A DNA stretch of 64,000 bases, taken from the NCBI RefSeq assembly GCF_048320135.1, contig NZ_CP182947.1, forward strand, positions 3,286,001 through 3,350,000, written 5' to 3'. The stretch comes from Ideonella_A sakaiensis_A (GTDB taxonomy: Bacteria; Pseudomonadota; Gammaproteobacteria; Burkholderiales; Burkholderiaceae_C). Shown in pieces: positions 35,629 to 44,837 of the stretch. Each line of letters begins with the position of its first letter. The stretch's first letter is position 1. The translations under genes and the position numbers were made by a program. The notes below the pieces were generated by a model. The model did no database searches. It saw nothing but the letters and a program-made list of their open reading frames with translations, and was not told the origin of the DNA.

Positions 35629-37362
35629 TCAGGCGGGCAGCGCCGCCTCGACCATCATCTGGATGCGTTGCCGGCCGTTGTATTCGTCGAGGTTCAACCG
35701 ATACGCGAGTTGCACGCGCGGCGGCAGCGGCTCGCTGTGGCCGAACCAGATCGCGTCGCGCAGCGTGCCGCCATGGCGCACCGACAACTTCAGGTGTTTT
35801 TCGCCGACCAGCCGTTGCGAGACGATCTCGACGACATCGCAGAAAACCGGCGGCTCGAAGGCCTGGCCCCAGACCTGCTCGTCGAGTGCCGCGACCGTTG
35901 CCGCATTGAAATATTCGGCGCCGAGCGGGCCGTCGCTGAGCACGGTGCGGGAAAGCAGGTTCGGCGTCAGCCATTCGTCGCCGACCTGCGCCAGCGCCTG
36001 CGCAAAGGTCGGCAGGTCGGCTTCGGCAACGGTGCAGCCGGCGGCCATCGCATGGCCGCCGAATTTGCGCAGCACGCCGGGATGGCGCTTGCTGACGAGG
36101 TCGAGCGCATCGCGCAGGTGAAATCCGGCGATCGAGCGGCCCGAACCCTTCAGCAGGCCGTCCTGGCCACGGGCAAAAACAAAACTCGGCCGGTGCAGCC
36201 GGTCCTTCAGCCGCGATGCAACGATGCCGACCACGCCTTCGTGAAAAGCCGGGTCGTACAGCGTCAGCGCCGACAGCGGGCTGTCGTCGGCCGGCAGCAG
36301 CGCCTCGAGCAGCCGCTCGGCCTGCTCGCGCATGCCGGCTTCGACATCCCGCCGCTCGCGGTTGATCGCATCGAGCCGTCCCGCCAGTTCGGCGGCGCGG
36401 CCGGCGTCGTCGCAGAGCAGGCACTCGATGCCGAGCGTCATGTCGGACAACCTGCCTGCAGCGTTGATCCGCGGGCCGAGCGCAAAACCGAAATCGAAGG
36501 CGCTGGCGCGCCGCGGATCGCGCGCGGCCACCGCAAACAGCGCGGCGATGCCGGCATTCAGCCGGCCGGCGCGAATCCGTTTCAGCCCCTGCGCGACCAG
36601 CCGGCGGTTGTTGGCATCGAGCCGCACGACGTCGGCAACCGTGCCGAGCGCGACCAGGTCGAGCAGGCTGTCGAGCCGCGGCTGGTTGTCCGGCGCAAAG
36701 ACGCCGCGGCTGCGCAATTCGCTGCGCAGCGCGAGCAGCACGTAGAACATCACGCCGACGCCGGCCAGCTGCTTGCTGGCAAAGCCGCAGCCCGGCTGGT
36801 TCGGATTGACGATCACGTCGGCGTCGGGCAGGTTGATCCGGTCGTCGAGCAGCGCCGGCAGGTGGTGGTCGGTGACGATGACGCCGAGGCCGTTGGCCCG
36901 CGCATGGGCGACGCCGTCGATGCTCGCGATGCCGTTGTCGACCGTCATCAGCAGGCCGGGCCGCGGCGTCAGCTGCAACGCGAGGTCGACGATCGTCGGC
37001 GTCAGGCCATAGCCATGGACGGCGCGGTCGGGCACGACATAACGCACCTGGCCGGGCCGCGCGCCGAGCAGGGCGAGGCCGCGCACCGCGACCGCGCAGG
37101 CGGTCGCGCCGTCGCAGTCGTAATCGGCAACGACGACGATCGTCTCGCCGCGGTGCAGGCTGTCGGCCAGCCGGCGCGCCGCGTCGGCGGCGCCGAGCAG
37201 CGCCGTCGGCGGCAGCAGCCGGGCCAGGCCGTCGTCGAGTTCGTCGGCCTGGCGCACGCCTCGGCCGGCAAAAAGCCTCGCCAGCAGCGGCGTCAACCCG
37301 GCCTGCTCGAGCGCCCAGGCGGCCCGCGGCGGCACCTCGCGGAATTCGATTGCAGCGGTCAC
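35629..37362 (-). CDS. recJ: Single-stranded-DNA-specific 5'-3' exonuclease RecJ
   Basis: A 577-residue DHH-family Mg/Mn exonuclease used in recombination and mismatch repair. Motif I DYDCDG (80-85), DNG (142-144), the DHH triad (165-167) and the C-terminal DHHA1 block GGHAMAAG are all present. GTG 37362 was chosen because homology starts there and the GTG overlaps the upstream stop by four bases (GTGA). The longer open frame is Ala/Arg-rich. It is preceded by the rpfE-like gene. Confidence 0.95.
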   Translation of the reverse strand: MTAAIEFREVPPRAAWALEQAGLTPLLARLFAGRGVRQADELDDGLARLLPPTALLGAADAARRLADSLHRGETIVVVADYDCDGATACAVAVRGLALLGARPGQVRYVVPDRAVHGYGLTPTIVDLALQLTPRPGLLMTVDNGIASIDGVAHARANGLGVIVTDHHLPALLDDRINLPDADVIVNPNQPGCGFASKQLAGVGVMFYVLLALRSELRSRGVFAPDNQPRLDSLLDLVALGTVADVVRLDANNRRLVAQGLKRIRAGRLNAGIAALFAVAARDPRRASAFDFGFALGPRINAAGRLSDMTLGIECLLCDDAGRAAELAGRLDAINRERRDVEAGMREQAERLLEALLPADDSPLSALTLYDPAFHEGVVGIVASRLKDRLHRPSFVFARGQDGLLKGSGRSIAGFHLRDALDLVSKRHPGVLRKFGGHAMAAGCTVAEADLPTFAQALAQVGDEWLTPNLLSRTVLSDGPLGAEYFNAATVAALDEQVWGQAFEPPVFCDVVEIVSQRLVGEKHLKLSVRHGGTLRDAIWFGHSEPLPPRVQLAYRLNLDEYNGRQRIQMMVEAALPA

Positions 37363-38306
37363 AGCGCCTCCAGCCAGCGGGCGGCGTCGACCGGCTGCCA
37401 ATGCCGCTGCAGCCGCCGCCACAGGTTTCGGGGCGCCGCGGCCAGCGTCTGCGCCGATCGTTCGCCGCACAGCGTCAGCGCGACGCCGGCATCACCCCGG
37501 CGCAGCGCGCCGAGCAGTTCGCCGAGCGGGCCGGCATCGAGCGCGCGCCACGCCTCGACCCAGGCTTCCCAGTTCTCGGCCAGCATCGGCTCGCGCAGCC
37601 GGTCGTCGATCCGCAGGCCTGCTGCTTCCGCGACCGGCTGCGCGCGGCCGCAGCCGCTGAGCCAGAAACTGTTGACCGGCGGCAGGCCCTTCGCCTCGCG
37701 CTGGTCGGTCAGCGGGTCGGTGTACAGCAGCATCTGCACCTCGTTCTGCAGCCGGCGGATCAGCCCGGCCTGCGGAAAGCGCGCGGTATCGGTCTGCAGC
37801 CAGAGGTCGATGTTGCGGCCGATCACGCGGTCGATCGATGCGCACGGCAGCCCGTCGAGGCTGTCGTGTGCCGCATACCAGCGCAGAGGCGCCCCCCAGC
37901 GCAGCGTGAAACCTTCGCTTTCGAACAGCTCGCGCACCCGTTCGAACAGCGCGCGCGATTCGGCCTCGGCCAGCGCCAGCGTCGCCGGATTGGCCAAGGT
38001 CACATAGTCGCGCCCGACCTGCCAATGCACCGGCGTCAGCTGGCCCCACGCGAGGTCGCCGACGTCGATGCCGTCGGCCGCGGCCGCGCGAGCCGCCCAC
38101 GGCAATGCGCCGTCGTCGCCGCGCAGGCCGAGGTGGGCGGCCAATGCGCGCTCATGCGGCGGGCTCAGCAGGTATTCATCGCCGTCGAAGCTGGTCTGCC
38201 GGTCGAGGCGGCCGAGCAATTCGGTCAGGTTCGGCAGCGCGAGGTCGGACAGGGTCTGCGCACAGGCCGGCGACAAGGCACTGGCATGTGGGATCAACAG
38301 GTGCAT
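37359..38306 (-). CDS. RpfE-like / phosphoglycerate-mutase-like uncharacterised protein
   Basis: A 315-residue protein that I recognise by position and by the start HLLIPHASAL and internal DRVIGRNIDLWLQTD and VNSFWLSGCG motifs as the RpfE-type protein found next to recJ in Xanthomonas (rpf cluster) and betaproteobacteria. Some annotations call it a cofactor-independent phosphoglycerate-mutase relative; I cannot confirm the active site. It overlaps recJ by GTGA, so the two are translationally coupled. Confidence 0.7.
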   Translation of the reverse strand: MHLLIPHASALSPACAQTLSDLALPNLTELLGRLDRQTSFDGDEYLLSPPHERALAAHLGLRGDDGALPWAARAAAADGIDVGDLAWGQLTPVHWQVGRDYVTLANPATLALAEAESRALFERVRELFESEGFTLRWGAPLRWYAAHDSLDGLPCASIDRVIGRNIDLWLQTDTARFPQAGLIRRLQNEVQMLLYTDPLTDQREAKGLPPVNSFWLSGCGRAQPVAEAAGLRIDDRLREPMLAENWEAWVEAWRALDAGPLGELLGALRRGDAGVALTLCGERSAQTLAAAPRNLWRRLQRHWQPVDAARWLEAL

Positions 38307-38363
38307 GGGGGCGAATTATCTGCCGGCAGGTCGCACACCCTGCCTCGGGTAGCATCCGCCGCC

Positions 38364-39620
38364 ATGAACTGGCCCTACGAACTGCAGATCGGCTGGCGCT
38401 ACACGCGCTCAGGCCGCGCCGGGCGCCGCAATGGTTTCATCTCGTTCATTTCGGGTGTGTCGATGATCGGCATCGCACTCGGGGTGGCCGCGCTGATCAT
38501 CGTGTTGTCGGTGATGAACGGCTTCCAGAAGGAGGTCCGCGACCGCATGTTGTCGGTGATCGCCCATGTCGAGGTCTACGAGGCCAAGGGCCAGGCCTTC
38601 GACGACTGGCATGCGGTCGCGGCAAAGGCGCGGACCAATCCGCAGGTGGTCGGCGCCGCGCCATTCATCGCGGCGCAGGCGCTGGTTGCGCGTGGCGACG
38701 ACATGCGCGGCGCGATCGTGCGTGGCATCTCGCCCGAACAGGAGGCGACCGTCACCGACCTCGCCGCTCGCCTGCGCGATGGCGCGCTGGCGCGGCTGGT
38801 GCCCGGCGAATGGGGCATCGTGCTCGGCGCCGAACTGGCGCATTCGCTCGGCGTGCGCGAAGGCGATTCGGTGACCATCGTCGCCCCGGGCGGGCAGGTC
38901 ACGCCGGCCGGCGTCGTGCCGCGGCTGAAGCAGTTCACCGTCGTCGGCACCTTCAGCGCCGGCCATTTCGAATATGACGCAGGCCTCGCGCTGATCCACC
39001 TCGACGATGCGGCGCGGCTGTTCCGCCTTGGCGGCCCGAGCGGCGTGCAACTGCGGCTGGCCGACGTGCACCAGGCGCGCAATGTCGGCAGCGAACTGCA
39101 GGCCAGTTTCGGCGGCGGCGTCGAGGTGCGCGACTGGACCCGCACGAACCGCAACTGGTTCGATGCGGTGCAGGTTGAAAAACGGCTGATGTTCATCATC
39201 CTGACGCTGATCGTCGCGGTCGCCGCATTCAACCTGGTCTCGACGCTGGTGATGACGGTGACCGACAAACGCGCCGACATCGCGATCCTGCGCACGCTCG
39301 GCGCCAGCCCGCGCTCGATCATGGGCATCTTCATCGTGCAGGGTGCGACCTCCGGCATCATCGGCACCGCACTCGGCGTCGGCGGCGGGCTGCTGATCGC
39401 ATTCAACATCGACGTCATCGTGCCGGCGATCGAGCGCGCGCTGTCGGTCAGTTTCTTGCCGAGCAGCATCTACCTGATCAGCAGCATGCCGAGCGAGCCG
39501 CAGCAGGGCGACATCGTGCCGATCGCGCTGATCTCGCTGGTGCTGGCCTTCCTGGCGACCCTGTACCCGAGCTGGCGCGCCAGCCGCGTCCAGCCGGCCG
39601 AGGCGCTGCGTTATGAATGA
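38364..39620 (+). CDS. lolC: Lipoprotein-releasing ABC transporter permease LolC/E
   Basis: A 418-residue inner-membrane protein that extracts outer-membrane lipoproteins for LolA. One transmembrane helix is at about 25-48 (FISFISGVSMIGIALGVAAL), then a periplasmic domain (about 55-270), then three C-terminal membrane segments (RLMFIILTLIVAVAAFNLV, GATSGIIGTALGVGGGLL, VPIALISLVLAFLATLYPSW). ATG 38364 starts at the family N-terminus MNWPYELQIGWRY. It overlaps lolD by 8 bases. It may serve as the single LolF-like subunit if no lolE exists elsewhere. Confidence 0.92.
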   Translation: MNWPYELQIGWRYTRSGRAGRRNGFISFISGVSMIGIALGVAALIIVLSVMNGFQKEVRDRMLSVIAHVEVYEAKGQAFDDWHAVAAKARTNPQVVGAAPFIAAQALVARGDDMRGAIVRGISPEQEATVTDLAARLRDGALARLVPGEWGIVLGAELAHSLGVREGDSVTIVAPGGQVTPAGVVPRLKQFTVVGTFSAGHFEYDAGLALIHLDDAARLFRLGGPSGVQLRLADVHQARNVGSELQASFGGGVEVRDWTRTNRNWFDAVQVEKRLMFIILTLIVAVAAFNLVSTLVMTVTDKRADIAILRTLGASPRSIMGIFIVQGATSGIIGTALGVGGGLLIAFNIDVIVPAIERALSVSFLPSSIYLISSMPSEPQQGDIVPIALISLVLAFLATLYPSWRASRVQPAEALRYE

Positions 39621-40317
39621 GGCCGTGGGCGGAAACAACGACACGGTCGCGCTGCAGGCCAGCGGCCTGCACAAGCGGTATACCGAAGGCGGGCTCGACG
39701 TGCCGGTGCTCAATGGCGTCGACCTGACGGTGAATCGCGGCGCGACCTTGGCGATCGTCGGCGCATCGGGCTCCGGCAAAAGCACGCTGCTGCACCTGCT
39801 CGGCGGCCTGGAGGCACCGACGCGCGGCAGCGTCACGCTGATGGGCCGCGACTTCGCCGCGATGGGTGCGGCCGAGCAGGGCGAGTGGCGCAATCGCCAC
39901 CTCGGCTTCGTCTACCAGTTCCATCACCTGCTGCCCGAATTCAGCGCGCTCGACAATGTCGCGATGCCGCTGCGCATCCGCCGCGTGCCGAAGGCGCAGG
40001 CGCGCGAACAGGCGCGGGCGGTGCTGGCCCAGGTCGGTCTCGATGCGCGGGTCGCGCACCGGCCGTCGCAGCTCTCGGGCGGCGAGCGGCAGCGGGTCGC
40101 GATTGCCCGTGCGCTGGCCGGCTCGCCGGCCTGCGTGCTCGCCGACGAACCGACCGGCAACCTCGATCGCAATACCGCCGACGGTGTCTTCGCGCTGATG
40201 CTCGACCTGGCGCGCCGCCAGGGCACGGCGTTCGTGATGGTCAGCCACGATGCGTCGCTGGCGCAGCGCTGCGATCAGGTGATGTTCATGAACAGCGGGC
40301 GGCTGCAGGCGGGCTGA
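39613..40317 (+). CDS. lolD: Lipoprotein-releasing ATP-binding protein LolD
   Basis: A 234-residue ABC ATPase partner of LolC. Walker A GASGSGKST (50-58), Q-loop VYQFHHLLPEF (the Lol-specific QFHHLLPEF pattern), signature LSGGE, Walker B VLADEPTGNLD and switch SHD are all present. It begins 8 bases before the lolC stop. Ends in a symmetric hairpin with the convergent CWC gene. Confidence 0.94.
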   Translation: MNEAVGGNNDTVALQASGLHKRYTEGGLDVPVLNGVDLTVNRGATLAIVGASGSGKSTLLHLLGGLEAPTRGSVTLMGRDFAAMGAAEQGEWRNRHLGFVYQFHHLLPEFSALDNVAMPLRIRRVPKAQAREQARAVLAQVGLDARVAHRPSQLSGGERQRVAIARALAGSPACVLADEPTGNLDRNTADGVFALMLDLARRQGTAFVMVSHDASLAQRCDQVMFMNSGRLQAG

Positions 40318-40337
40318 CCGCCGGCAGCGCAGTCAGC
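40313..40337. terminator. Symmetric hairpin holding both stop codons of convergent genes
   Basis: GCTGAC (40313-40318) and GTCAGC (40332-40337) pair perfectly around a 13-base loop. The lolD TGA (40315-40317) and the reverse TGA of the CWC gene (40333-40335) lie in opposite arms. The stem is short and has no T-run. Confidence 0.35.
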
Positions 40338-40560
40338 GCGCTGCCGCGGCGCAGCGCGCGCAGATGCAGCTGCGGCCGCGCTCGGCCGGCGGAATTCGCG
40401 CCAGCGTCGCCTGTGTGATCTCGACATCGCGGCACCAGCAGTCGACGTCGAAGCGCCCGCAGGCCGCCGGTGCGCAGCCGTTCGGCCCGCCGCACAACGG
40501 ACAGGTTGTATTGGACAGCGGCTGGCCGCCGTCGGTTTGCTCAGAGGGTTGCGAGGTCAT
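40333..40560 (-). CDS. Cysteine-rich CWC family protein
   Basis: A 75-residue protein with Cys-rich zinc-ribbon-like motifs CPLCGGPNGC, the family hallmark DVDCWC, and a C-terminal CICARC. The CWC family is uncharacterised; metal binding is a reasonable inference. Its ATG at 40560 lies 20 bases inside the end of the upstream gene (40541-40999), so expression is probably coupled. Confidence 0.7.
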   Translation of the reverse strand: MTSQPSEQTDGGQPLSNTTCPLCGGPNGCAPAACGRFDVDCWCRDVEITQATLARIPPAERGRSCICARCAAAAR

Positions 40561-40999
40561 CGAGCAGGGCCCTGCGGTCATCAGGCTTGTCGATCGCCTG
40601 CGCCAGGTCGAGCGCGCGCTGCTTGTGTTCGGCAGCCGGCAGCAGCCGGTTGTTCAGTGCCTGCGCGCGTGCCATTGCCTCGTGCGCATAGGCGAGGTAG
40701 AACGGCGGCAGATCGCTGCTGTAGCCGAGGCAGATCTCGGCATGGCGGACCGCCTCGTCGGCGCGGTCGAGCAGCACCTGGATCCGTGATGCCTGCCAGT
40801 AGCCGATCGACAGGTTGCGCGGTTGGCAGTCCGGGCGCTGCAGCCAGTGATAGATCGAGGCCTGGTTCAGCGCGACCATCAGCCGCTCGTCCTCGGCGGT
40901 GCGCAGCTCCTGCTCCATCAGCGTCCAGGCGCGGTTGAAGCACTCGGCGGCAAAAAAACGGTGTGCGGCGGCGAGGTCGAAATCGGGCGACGGGCTCAT
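40541..40999 (-). CDS. Hypothetical helical protein, 152 residues
   Basis: No family recognised. The sequence is all-alpha in appearance with repeated aromatic/alanine-rich helices (YYHWLQRPDC-like and FYLAYAHEAMARAQALN), resembling tetratricopeptide-type repeats. It begins MSPSPDFDLAAAHRFFAAEC and ends with DKPDDRRALLDDLATL. The longer open frame upstream is antisense to the AOR genes. The CWC gene overlaps its 3' end. Confidence 0.6.
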   Translation of the reverse strand: MSPSPDFDLAAAHRFFAAECFNRAWTLMEQELRTAEDERLMVALNQASIYHWLQRPDCQPRNLSIGYWQASRIQVLLDRADEAVRHAEICLGYSSDLPPFYLAYAHEAMARAQALNNRLLPAAEHKQRALDLAQAIDKPDDRRALLDDLATL

Positions 41000-41062
41000 T
41001 GGCAAATCCTGCGTTCTCCGGGTCGGCTTCGAACGAGCATAACGGCCTTTGTCTTGAGGGTT

Positions 41063-41094
41063 TCCCCCGGGTTTCACTGCGTTTACCCGAGGGA
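41063..41094. promoter_or_regulatory. Inverted repeat upstream of the AOR operon, possible operator
   Basis: Arms TCCCCCGGGT (41063-41072) and ACCCGAGGGA (41085-41094) match at 9 of 10 positions around a 12-base spacer. It lies 83 bases before the first AOR gene, in the only sizeable gap on that side. It could be a regulator site or an mRNA hairpin. Confidence 0.4.
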
Positions 41095-41176
41095 CATCAT
41101 CGGTTTGCCAGGGTCGCCACCGGCCGTTGCGCCGGCGCCGCGCGCCATCCCTCACCCCGATCAAGCAGGAAATCTC

Positions 41177-41653
41177 ATGCAGAAATCCCTCCACATCGAT
41201 CCGGACAAGTGCACCGGCTGCCTGCAGTGCGAAATGGCCTGTTCGTACGAGAACTACGCGACCTTCACGCCGAGCAAGTCGCGCATCAAGGTGTTCGACT
41301 TCCACCACACCGGCCGCAAGGTGCCGTACACCTGCACGCAGTGCGACGAGGCCTGGTGCCTGCACGCCTGCCCGGTCGAGGCGATCACGATCGACGAAAT
41401 GACCGGCGCGAAAGTCGTCAGCGAGGCCACCTGCGTCGGCTGCAAGGTCTGCACGATCGCCTGCCCGTTCGGCACCGTCAACTATGTGCAGGAAACCGGC
41501 AAGGTGCAGAAATGCGACCTCTGTTTCGGCGAGCCGGCCTGCGCCGATGCCTGCCCGACCGGTGCGATCACCTATGTCGATGCCAACTGGACCGGGCTGA
41601 ACAAGATGGCGGCCTGGGCCGCAAAGCTCGGCAACCAGAACGCCGCGGTCTGA
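41177..41653 (+). CDS. aorA: Polyferredoxin subunit of the AOR operon (AorA-like)
   Basis: A 158-residue four-[4Fe-4S] electron carrier. Cysteine motifs CTGCLQCEMAC, CTQCDEAWCLHACP, CVGCKVCTIACP and CDLCFGEPACADACP are visible. Ferredoxins of this build are the electron-transfer subunit of betaproteobacterial tungsten AORs (as in Aromatoleum). ATG 41177 follows AGGA at proper spacing. It precedes the catalytic subunit by 21 bases. Confidence 0.85.
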   Translation: MQKSLHIDPDKCTGCLQCEMACSYENYATFTPSKSRIKVFDFHHTGRKVPYTCTQCDEAWCLHACPVEAITIDEMTGAKVVSEATCVGCKVCTIACPFGTVNYVQETGKVQKCDLCFGEPACADACPTGAITYVDANWTGLNKMAAWAAKLGNQNAAV

Positions 41654-41674
41654 GCCGCTGAACAGGAGTCGATC

Positions 41675-43522
41675 ATGTCGTGGGCAGGAAACATCCTTCG
41701 CGTCAACCTCGGCACCGGTGTTGTCACATCGGAACCGCTGAACATGAGCTGGGCCAGGCAATACCTCGGCTCGCGCGGCCTGGCGAGCAAATACCTGGTC
41801 GAGGAGATCGACCCGAAGGTCGATCCGCTGTCGCCGGACAACAAGATCATCTGGGCCACCGGCCCGTTGACCGGCACGATGGCATCGACCGGTGGCCGCT
41901 ATACCGTCGTCACGAAAAGCCCGCTGACCGGTGCGATCGCGTGCTCGAACTCCGGTGGCTACTGGGGCGCCGAACTGAAGATGGCCGGCTGGGACATGGT
42001 GATTTTCGAGGGCCGCTCGGACAAGCCGGTTTACCTGTTCATCCAGGACGGCAAGGCCGAACTGCGTGATGCCGGCCACCTGTGGGGAAAGACGGTCTGG
42101 CAGACCGAGGAAATGCTGAAGACCGAACTGCAGGACCCGCAGGTACGGGTCTCGAGCATCGGCGCGGCCGGCGAGAACCAGGTGCTGTATGCGGCGGTCG
42201 TCAACGACCTGCACCGTGCCGCCGGCCGCTCCGGTGTCGGCGCGGTGATGGGCTCGAAGAACCTGAAGGCGATCGCGGTGCGCGGCACGATCGGCGTCGG
42301 CAACCTCGCCAATCCGAAGGAATTCATGCGGGTCACCGCCGAGAAGAAGAAGATCCTCGCCGAAAACGCCGTCACCGGCCAGGGCCTGCCGACCTTCGGC
42401 ACGCAGGTGCTGATGAACGTCATCAACGAGATGGGTGCGTCGCCGACCCGCAACCACCGCGACGTGCAGTTCGAAGGCGCGAAGGACATCTCCGCCGAGG
42501 CGATGGCCACACCGCGCAAGACCGACGGCAAGAAGCCGCTGGTGACGAATCAGGCCTGCTTCGGCTGCACGATTGCCTGCGGCCGCATCCAGAAGATCGA
42601 CCAGAGCCATTTCTCGGTGCAGAACAAGCCCGAATACTGGGGCGCGACCGGCGGGCTCGAGTACGAGGCGGCCTGGGCGCTCGGCAATGCCAATGGCGTC
42701 AACGACCTCGAAGCGCTGCAATACGCGAACATGTTGTGCAACGAGCACGGGATGGACCCGATCTCGTTCGGCGCGACGATCGGCGCGGTGATGGAGCTCT
42801 ACGAGATGGGCGTGCTGACGAAGGAACAGCTTGGCATGGAAGCGCCATTCGGTTCGGCGCGCGCCTTGTGCCATTTCGCCGAGATCACTGCAAAGGGCGA
42901 GGGCTTCGGCAAGGAAATCGGCCAGGGTTCGAAGCGGCTGACCGCCAAGTTCGGCCATCCCGACCTCAGCATGACGGTCAAGGGCCAGGAATTTCCGGCC
43001 TACGACGGCCGCGCGATCCAGGGCATGGGCCTCGCCTACGCGACCAGCAACCGCGGCGCCTGCCACCTTCGTGGCTATACCGTGGCATCCGAAGTGCTCG
43101 GCATTCCGGTGAAGACCGATCCGCTGGTGACCGAAGGCAAACCCGAACTGGTCAAGGCCTTCCAGGATGCCACCGCCACCTTCGATTCGGCCGGCATCTG
43201 CATCTTCACCAGCTTCGCCTGGGGTCTGGCCGATGTGCAGCCGCAGGTCGCAGCCGCCTGCGGCGAGGAATTCACGCTCGAAAACCTGAACCTGATCGGC
43301 GAGCGGATCTGGAACATGGAGCGCGACTTCAACAACCGTGCCGGCTTTACCTCGAAGGACGATACCTTGCCGAAGCGGCTGCTGACCGAGCCTGCCAATT
43401 CAGGCCCGGCGAAGGGCCTGGTCGCGAAGCTGCCGGAGATGCTGCCTGAGTATTACGTCGCCCGCGGCTGGGATCACGACGGCCAGGTGACGGCCGAAAC
43501 CCGCAGCCGGCTTGGCCTGTGA
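41675..43522 (+). CDS. aorB: Aldehyde:ferredoxin oxidoreductase catalytic subunit, tungsten type (AorB-like)
   Basis: A 615-residue enzyme oxidising aldehydes to acids; in reverse it can reduce acids with low-potential electrons. The [4Fe-4S] cluster motif is C295, C298 and C302 (ACFGCTIACG) with C509 as the distal cysteine. WAGNILRVNL at the N-terminus and the TGG/SNSGG pterin blocks (about 65-95) are typical of the AOR fold binding W-bis-pyranopterin. The NRGACHLRGYT block is also intact. Metal (W versus Mo) is inferred from family. In the operon, with electron partners on both sides. Confidence 0.93.
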   Translation: MSWAGNILRVNLGTGVVTSEPLNMSWARQYLGSRGLASKYLVEEIDPKVDPLSPDNKIIWATGPLTGTMASTGGRYTVVTKSPLTGAIACSNSGGYWGAELKMAGWDMVIFEGRSDKPVYLFIQDGKAELRDAGHLWGKTVWQTEEMLKTELQDPQVRVSSIGAAGENQVLYAAVVNDLHRAAGRSGVGAVMGSKNLKAIAVRGTIGVGNLANPKEFMRVTAEKKKILAENAVTGQGLPTFGTQVLMNVINEMGASPTRNHRDVQFEGAKDISAEAMATPRKTDGKKPLVTNQACFGCTIACGRIQKIDQSHFSVQNKPEYWGATGGLEYEAAWALGNANGVNDLEALQYANMLCNEHGMDPISFGATIGAVMELYEMGVLTKEQLGMEAPFGSARALCHFAEITAKGEGFGKEIGQGSKRLTAKFGHPDLSMTVKGQEFPAYDGRAIQGMGLAYATSNRGACHLRGYTVASEVLGIPVKTDPLVTEGKPELVKAFQDATATFDSAGICIFTSFAWGLADVQPQVAAACGEEFTLENLNLIGERIWNMERDFNNRAGFTSKDDTLPKRLLTEPANSGPAKGLVAKLPEMLPEYYVARGWDHDGQVTAETRSRLGL

Positions 43523-43558
43523 CGGTGGCCACGCAGCGTTACTGAGCGGCCCGAGCCG

Positions 43559-44830
43559 ATGAAACACCTGATCCTCGGTGCCGGCCCGGCCGGCGTGATC
43601 GCCGCCGAGACGCTGCGCCGGCTGGCGCCGGACGACGAGATCGTGATCGTCGGCGACGAGCCGGAGGCGCCGTATTCGCGGATGGCGATTCCCTATCTGC
43701 TGATCGGCAACATCGACGAGCCGGGCACCCATTTGCGCCATGGCGAAGGCCACTACGAGGCGCTGCGCATCGACCTGCGCCGCGGTCGCGCGGCGGCGGT
43801 CGACAGTGCGGCAAGGAAGGTACGTCTCGACGACGGCAGCGTGCTGGATTTCGACCGCCTGCTGATCGCGACCGGCTCGCAGCCGATCCAGCCGCCGATT
43901 CCGGGCATCGACGGCCCCGGTATCCATGCCTGCTGGACGCTCGACGATGCCCGCGCCATCATCAAGCTCGCGAAGCCCGGCGCACGCGTGCTGCAGATGG
44001 GCGCCGGCTTCATCGGCTGCATCATCCTGGAGGCGCTGGCCGCGCGCGACGTCGAACTGACCGTCGTCGAGATGGGCGACCGCATGGTGCCGCGGATGAT
44101 GGGGCCGACCGCTGGCGGCATGATCAAGAACTGGGTCGAGGCCAAGGGCGTGCTGGTCTTCACCGGCACCAAGGTCGAGGCGATCGACCATGCGCCATCG
44201 GGCGTGAAAACGGTGCGGTTGTCAGGCGGGCGCAGCGTCGAGGCCGATCTGGTGATCAGCGCCACCGGCGTGCGGCCGAATATCGGTTTTCTCGAGGGAT
44301 CCGGCATCAGCTGCCTGCAGGGCGTGTTGACCGATCAGCACTTGCAGACCAATGTCGACGGCATCTATGCCGCTGGCGACTGCGCCGAGGCCTTCGACAA
44401 GATCAGCGGCAAGACCATCGTCAGCGCGATCCAGCCGAATGCCGCCGAGCAGGCCAGGGTCGCCGCATTGAACATGCTCGGCCGGCCGGCCGAGCTGCCC
44501 GGCGTCACGCAGATCAACGTCCTCGATACGCTGGGGCTGATCTCGACCAGTTTCGGCAACTGGGAAGGGGTTGCCGGCGGCGAACATGTCGAACTGACCG
44601 ACCGCGAGGCAGCGCGCCACCTGAGCCTGCAGTTCGACGGCGACCGGCTGGTCGGCTGCAACAGCATCGGCTGGACCGACCACGTCGGCGCGATGCGCGG
44701 CCTGGTCGAGGGCCAGGTCAGGCTCGGCGAATGGAAGGAACGGCTGAAACGCGATCCGACGCAGCTGATGCCGGCCTACCTCGCGTGTGCGCAGGCGCAA
44801 GCGGCGCGGGCGCACCTGAAGGCGGCATGA
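43559..44830 (+). CDS. aorC: FAD/NAD(P)-dependent oxidoreductase (AorC-like)
   Basis: A 423-residue flavoprotein with an N-terminal Rossmann motif LILGAGPAGVIAAE (3-16), a second nucleotide-binding fold around LQMGAGFIGC, and the NADH-dependent pyridine-nucleotide oxidoreductase motif GIYAAGDCAE near 277-286. It would pass electrons between the AOR ferredoxin and NAD. Its place directly after the AOR gene matches aorABC of Aromatoleum aromaticum as I recall that operon. Confidence 0.85.
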   Translation: MKHLILGAGPAGVIAAETLRRLAPDDEIVIVGDEPEAPYSRMAIPYLLIGNIDEPGTHLRHGEGHYEALRIDLRRGRAAAVDSAARKVRLDDGSVLDFDRLLIATGSQPIQPPIPGIDGPGIHACWTLDDARAIIKLAKPGARVLQMGAGFIGCIILEALAARDVELTVVEMGDRMVPRMMGPTAGGMIKNWVEAKGVLVFTGTKVEAIDHAPSGVKTVRLSGGRSVEADLVISATGVRPNIGFLEGSGISCLQGVLTDQHLQTNVDGIYAAGDCAEAFDKISGKTIVSAIQPNAAEQARVAALNMLGRPAELPGVTQINVLDTLGLISTSFGNWEGVAGGEHVELTDREAARHLSLQFDGDRLVGCNSIGWTDHVGAMRGLVEGQVRLGEWKERLKRDPTQLMPAYLACAQAQAARAHLKAA

Positions 44831-44837
44831 CCGCGCC

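Noticed and set aside
41000..43066. N-terminal extension of the hypothetical gene at 40541 to 841 codons
   Set aside because: The extra part is antisense to the ferredoxin and AOR genes; the gene proper starts at ATG 40999.
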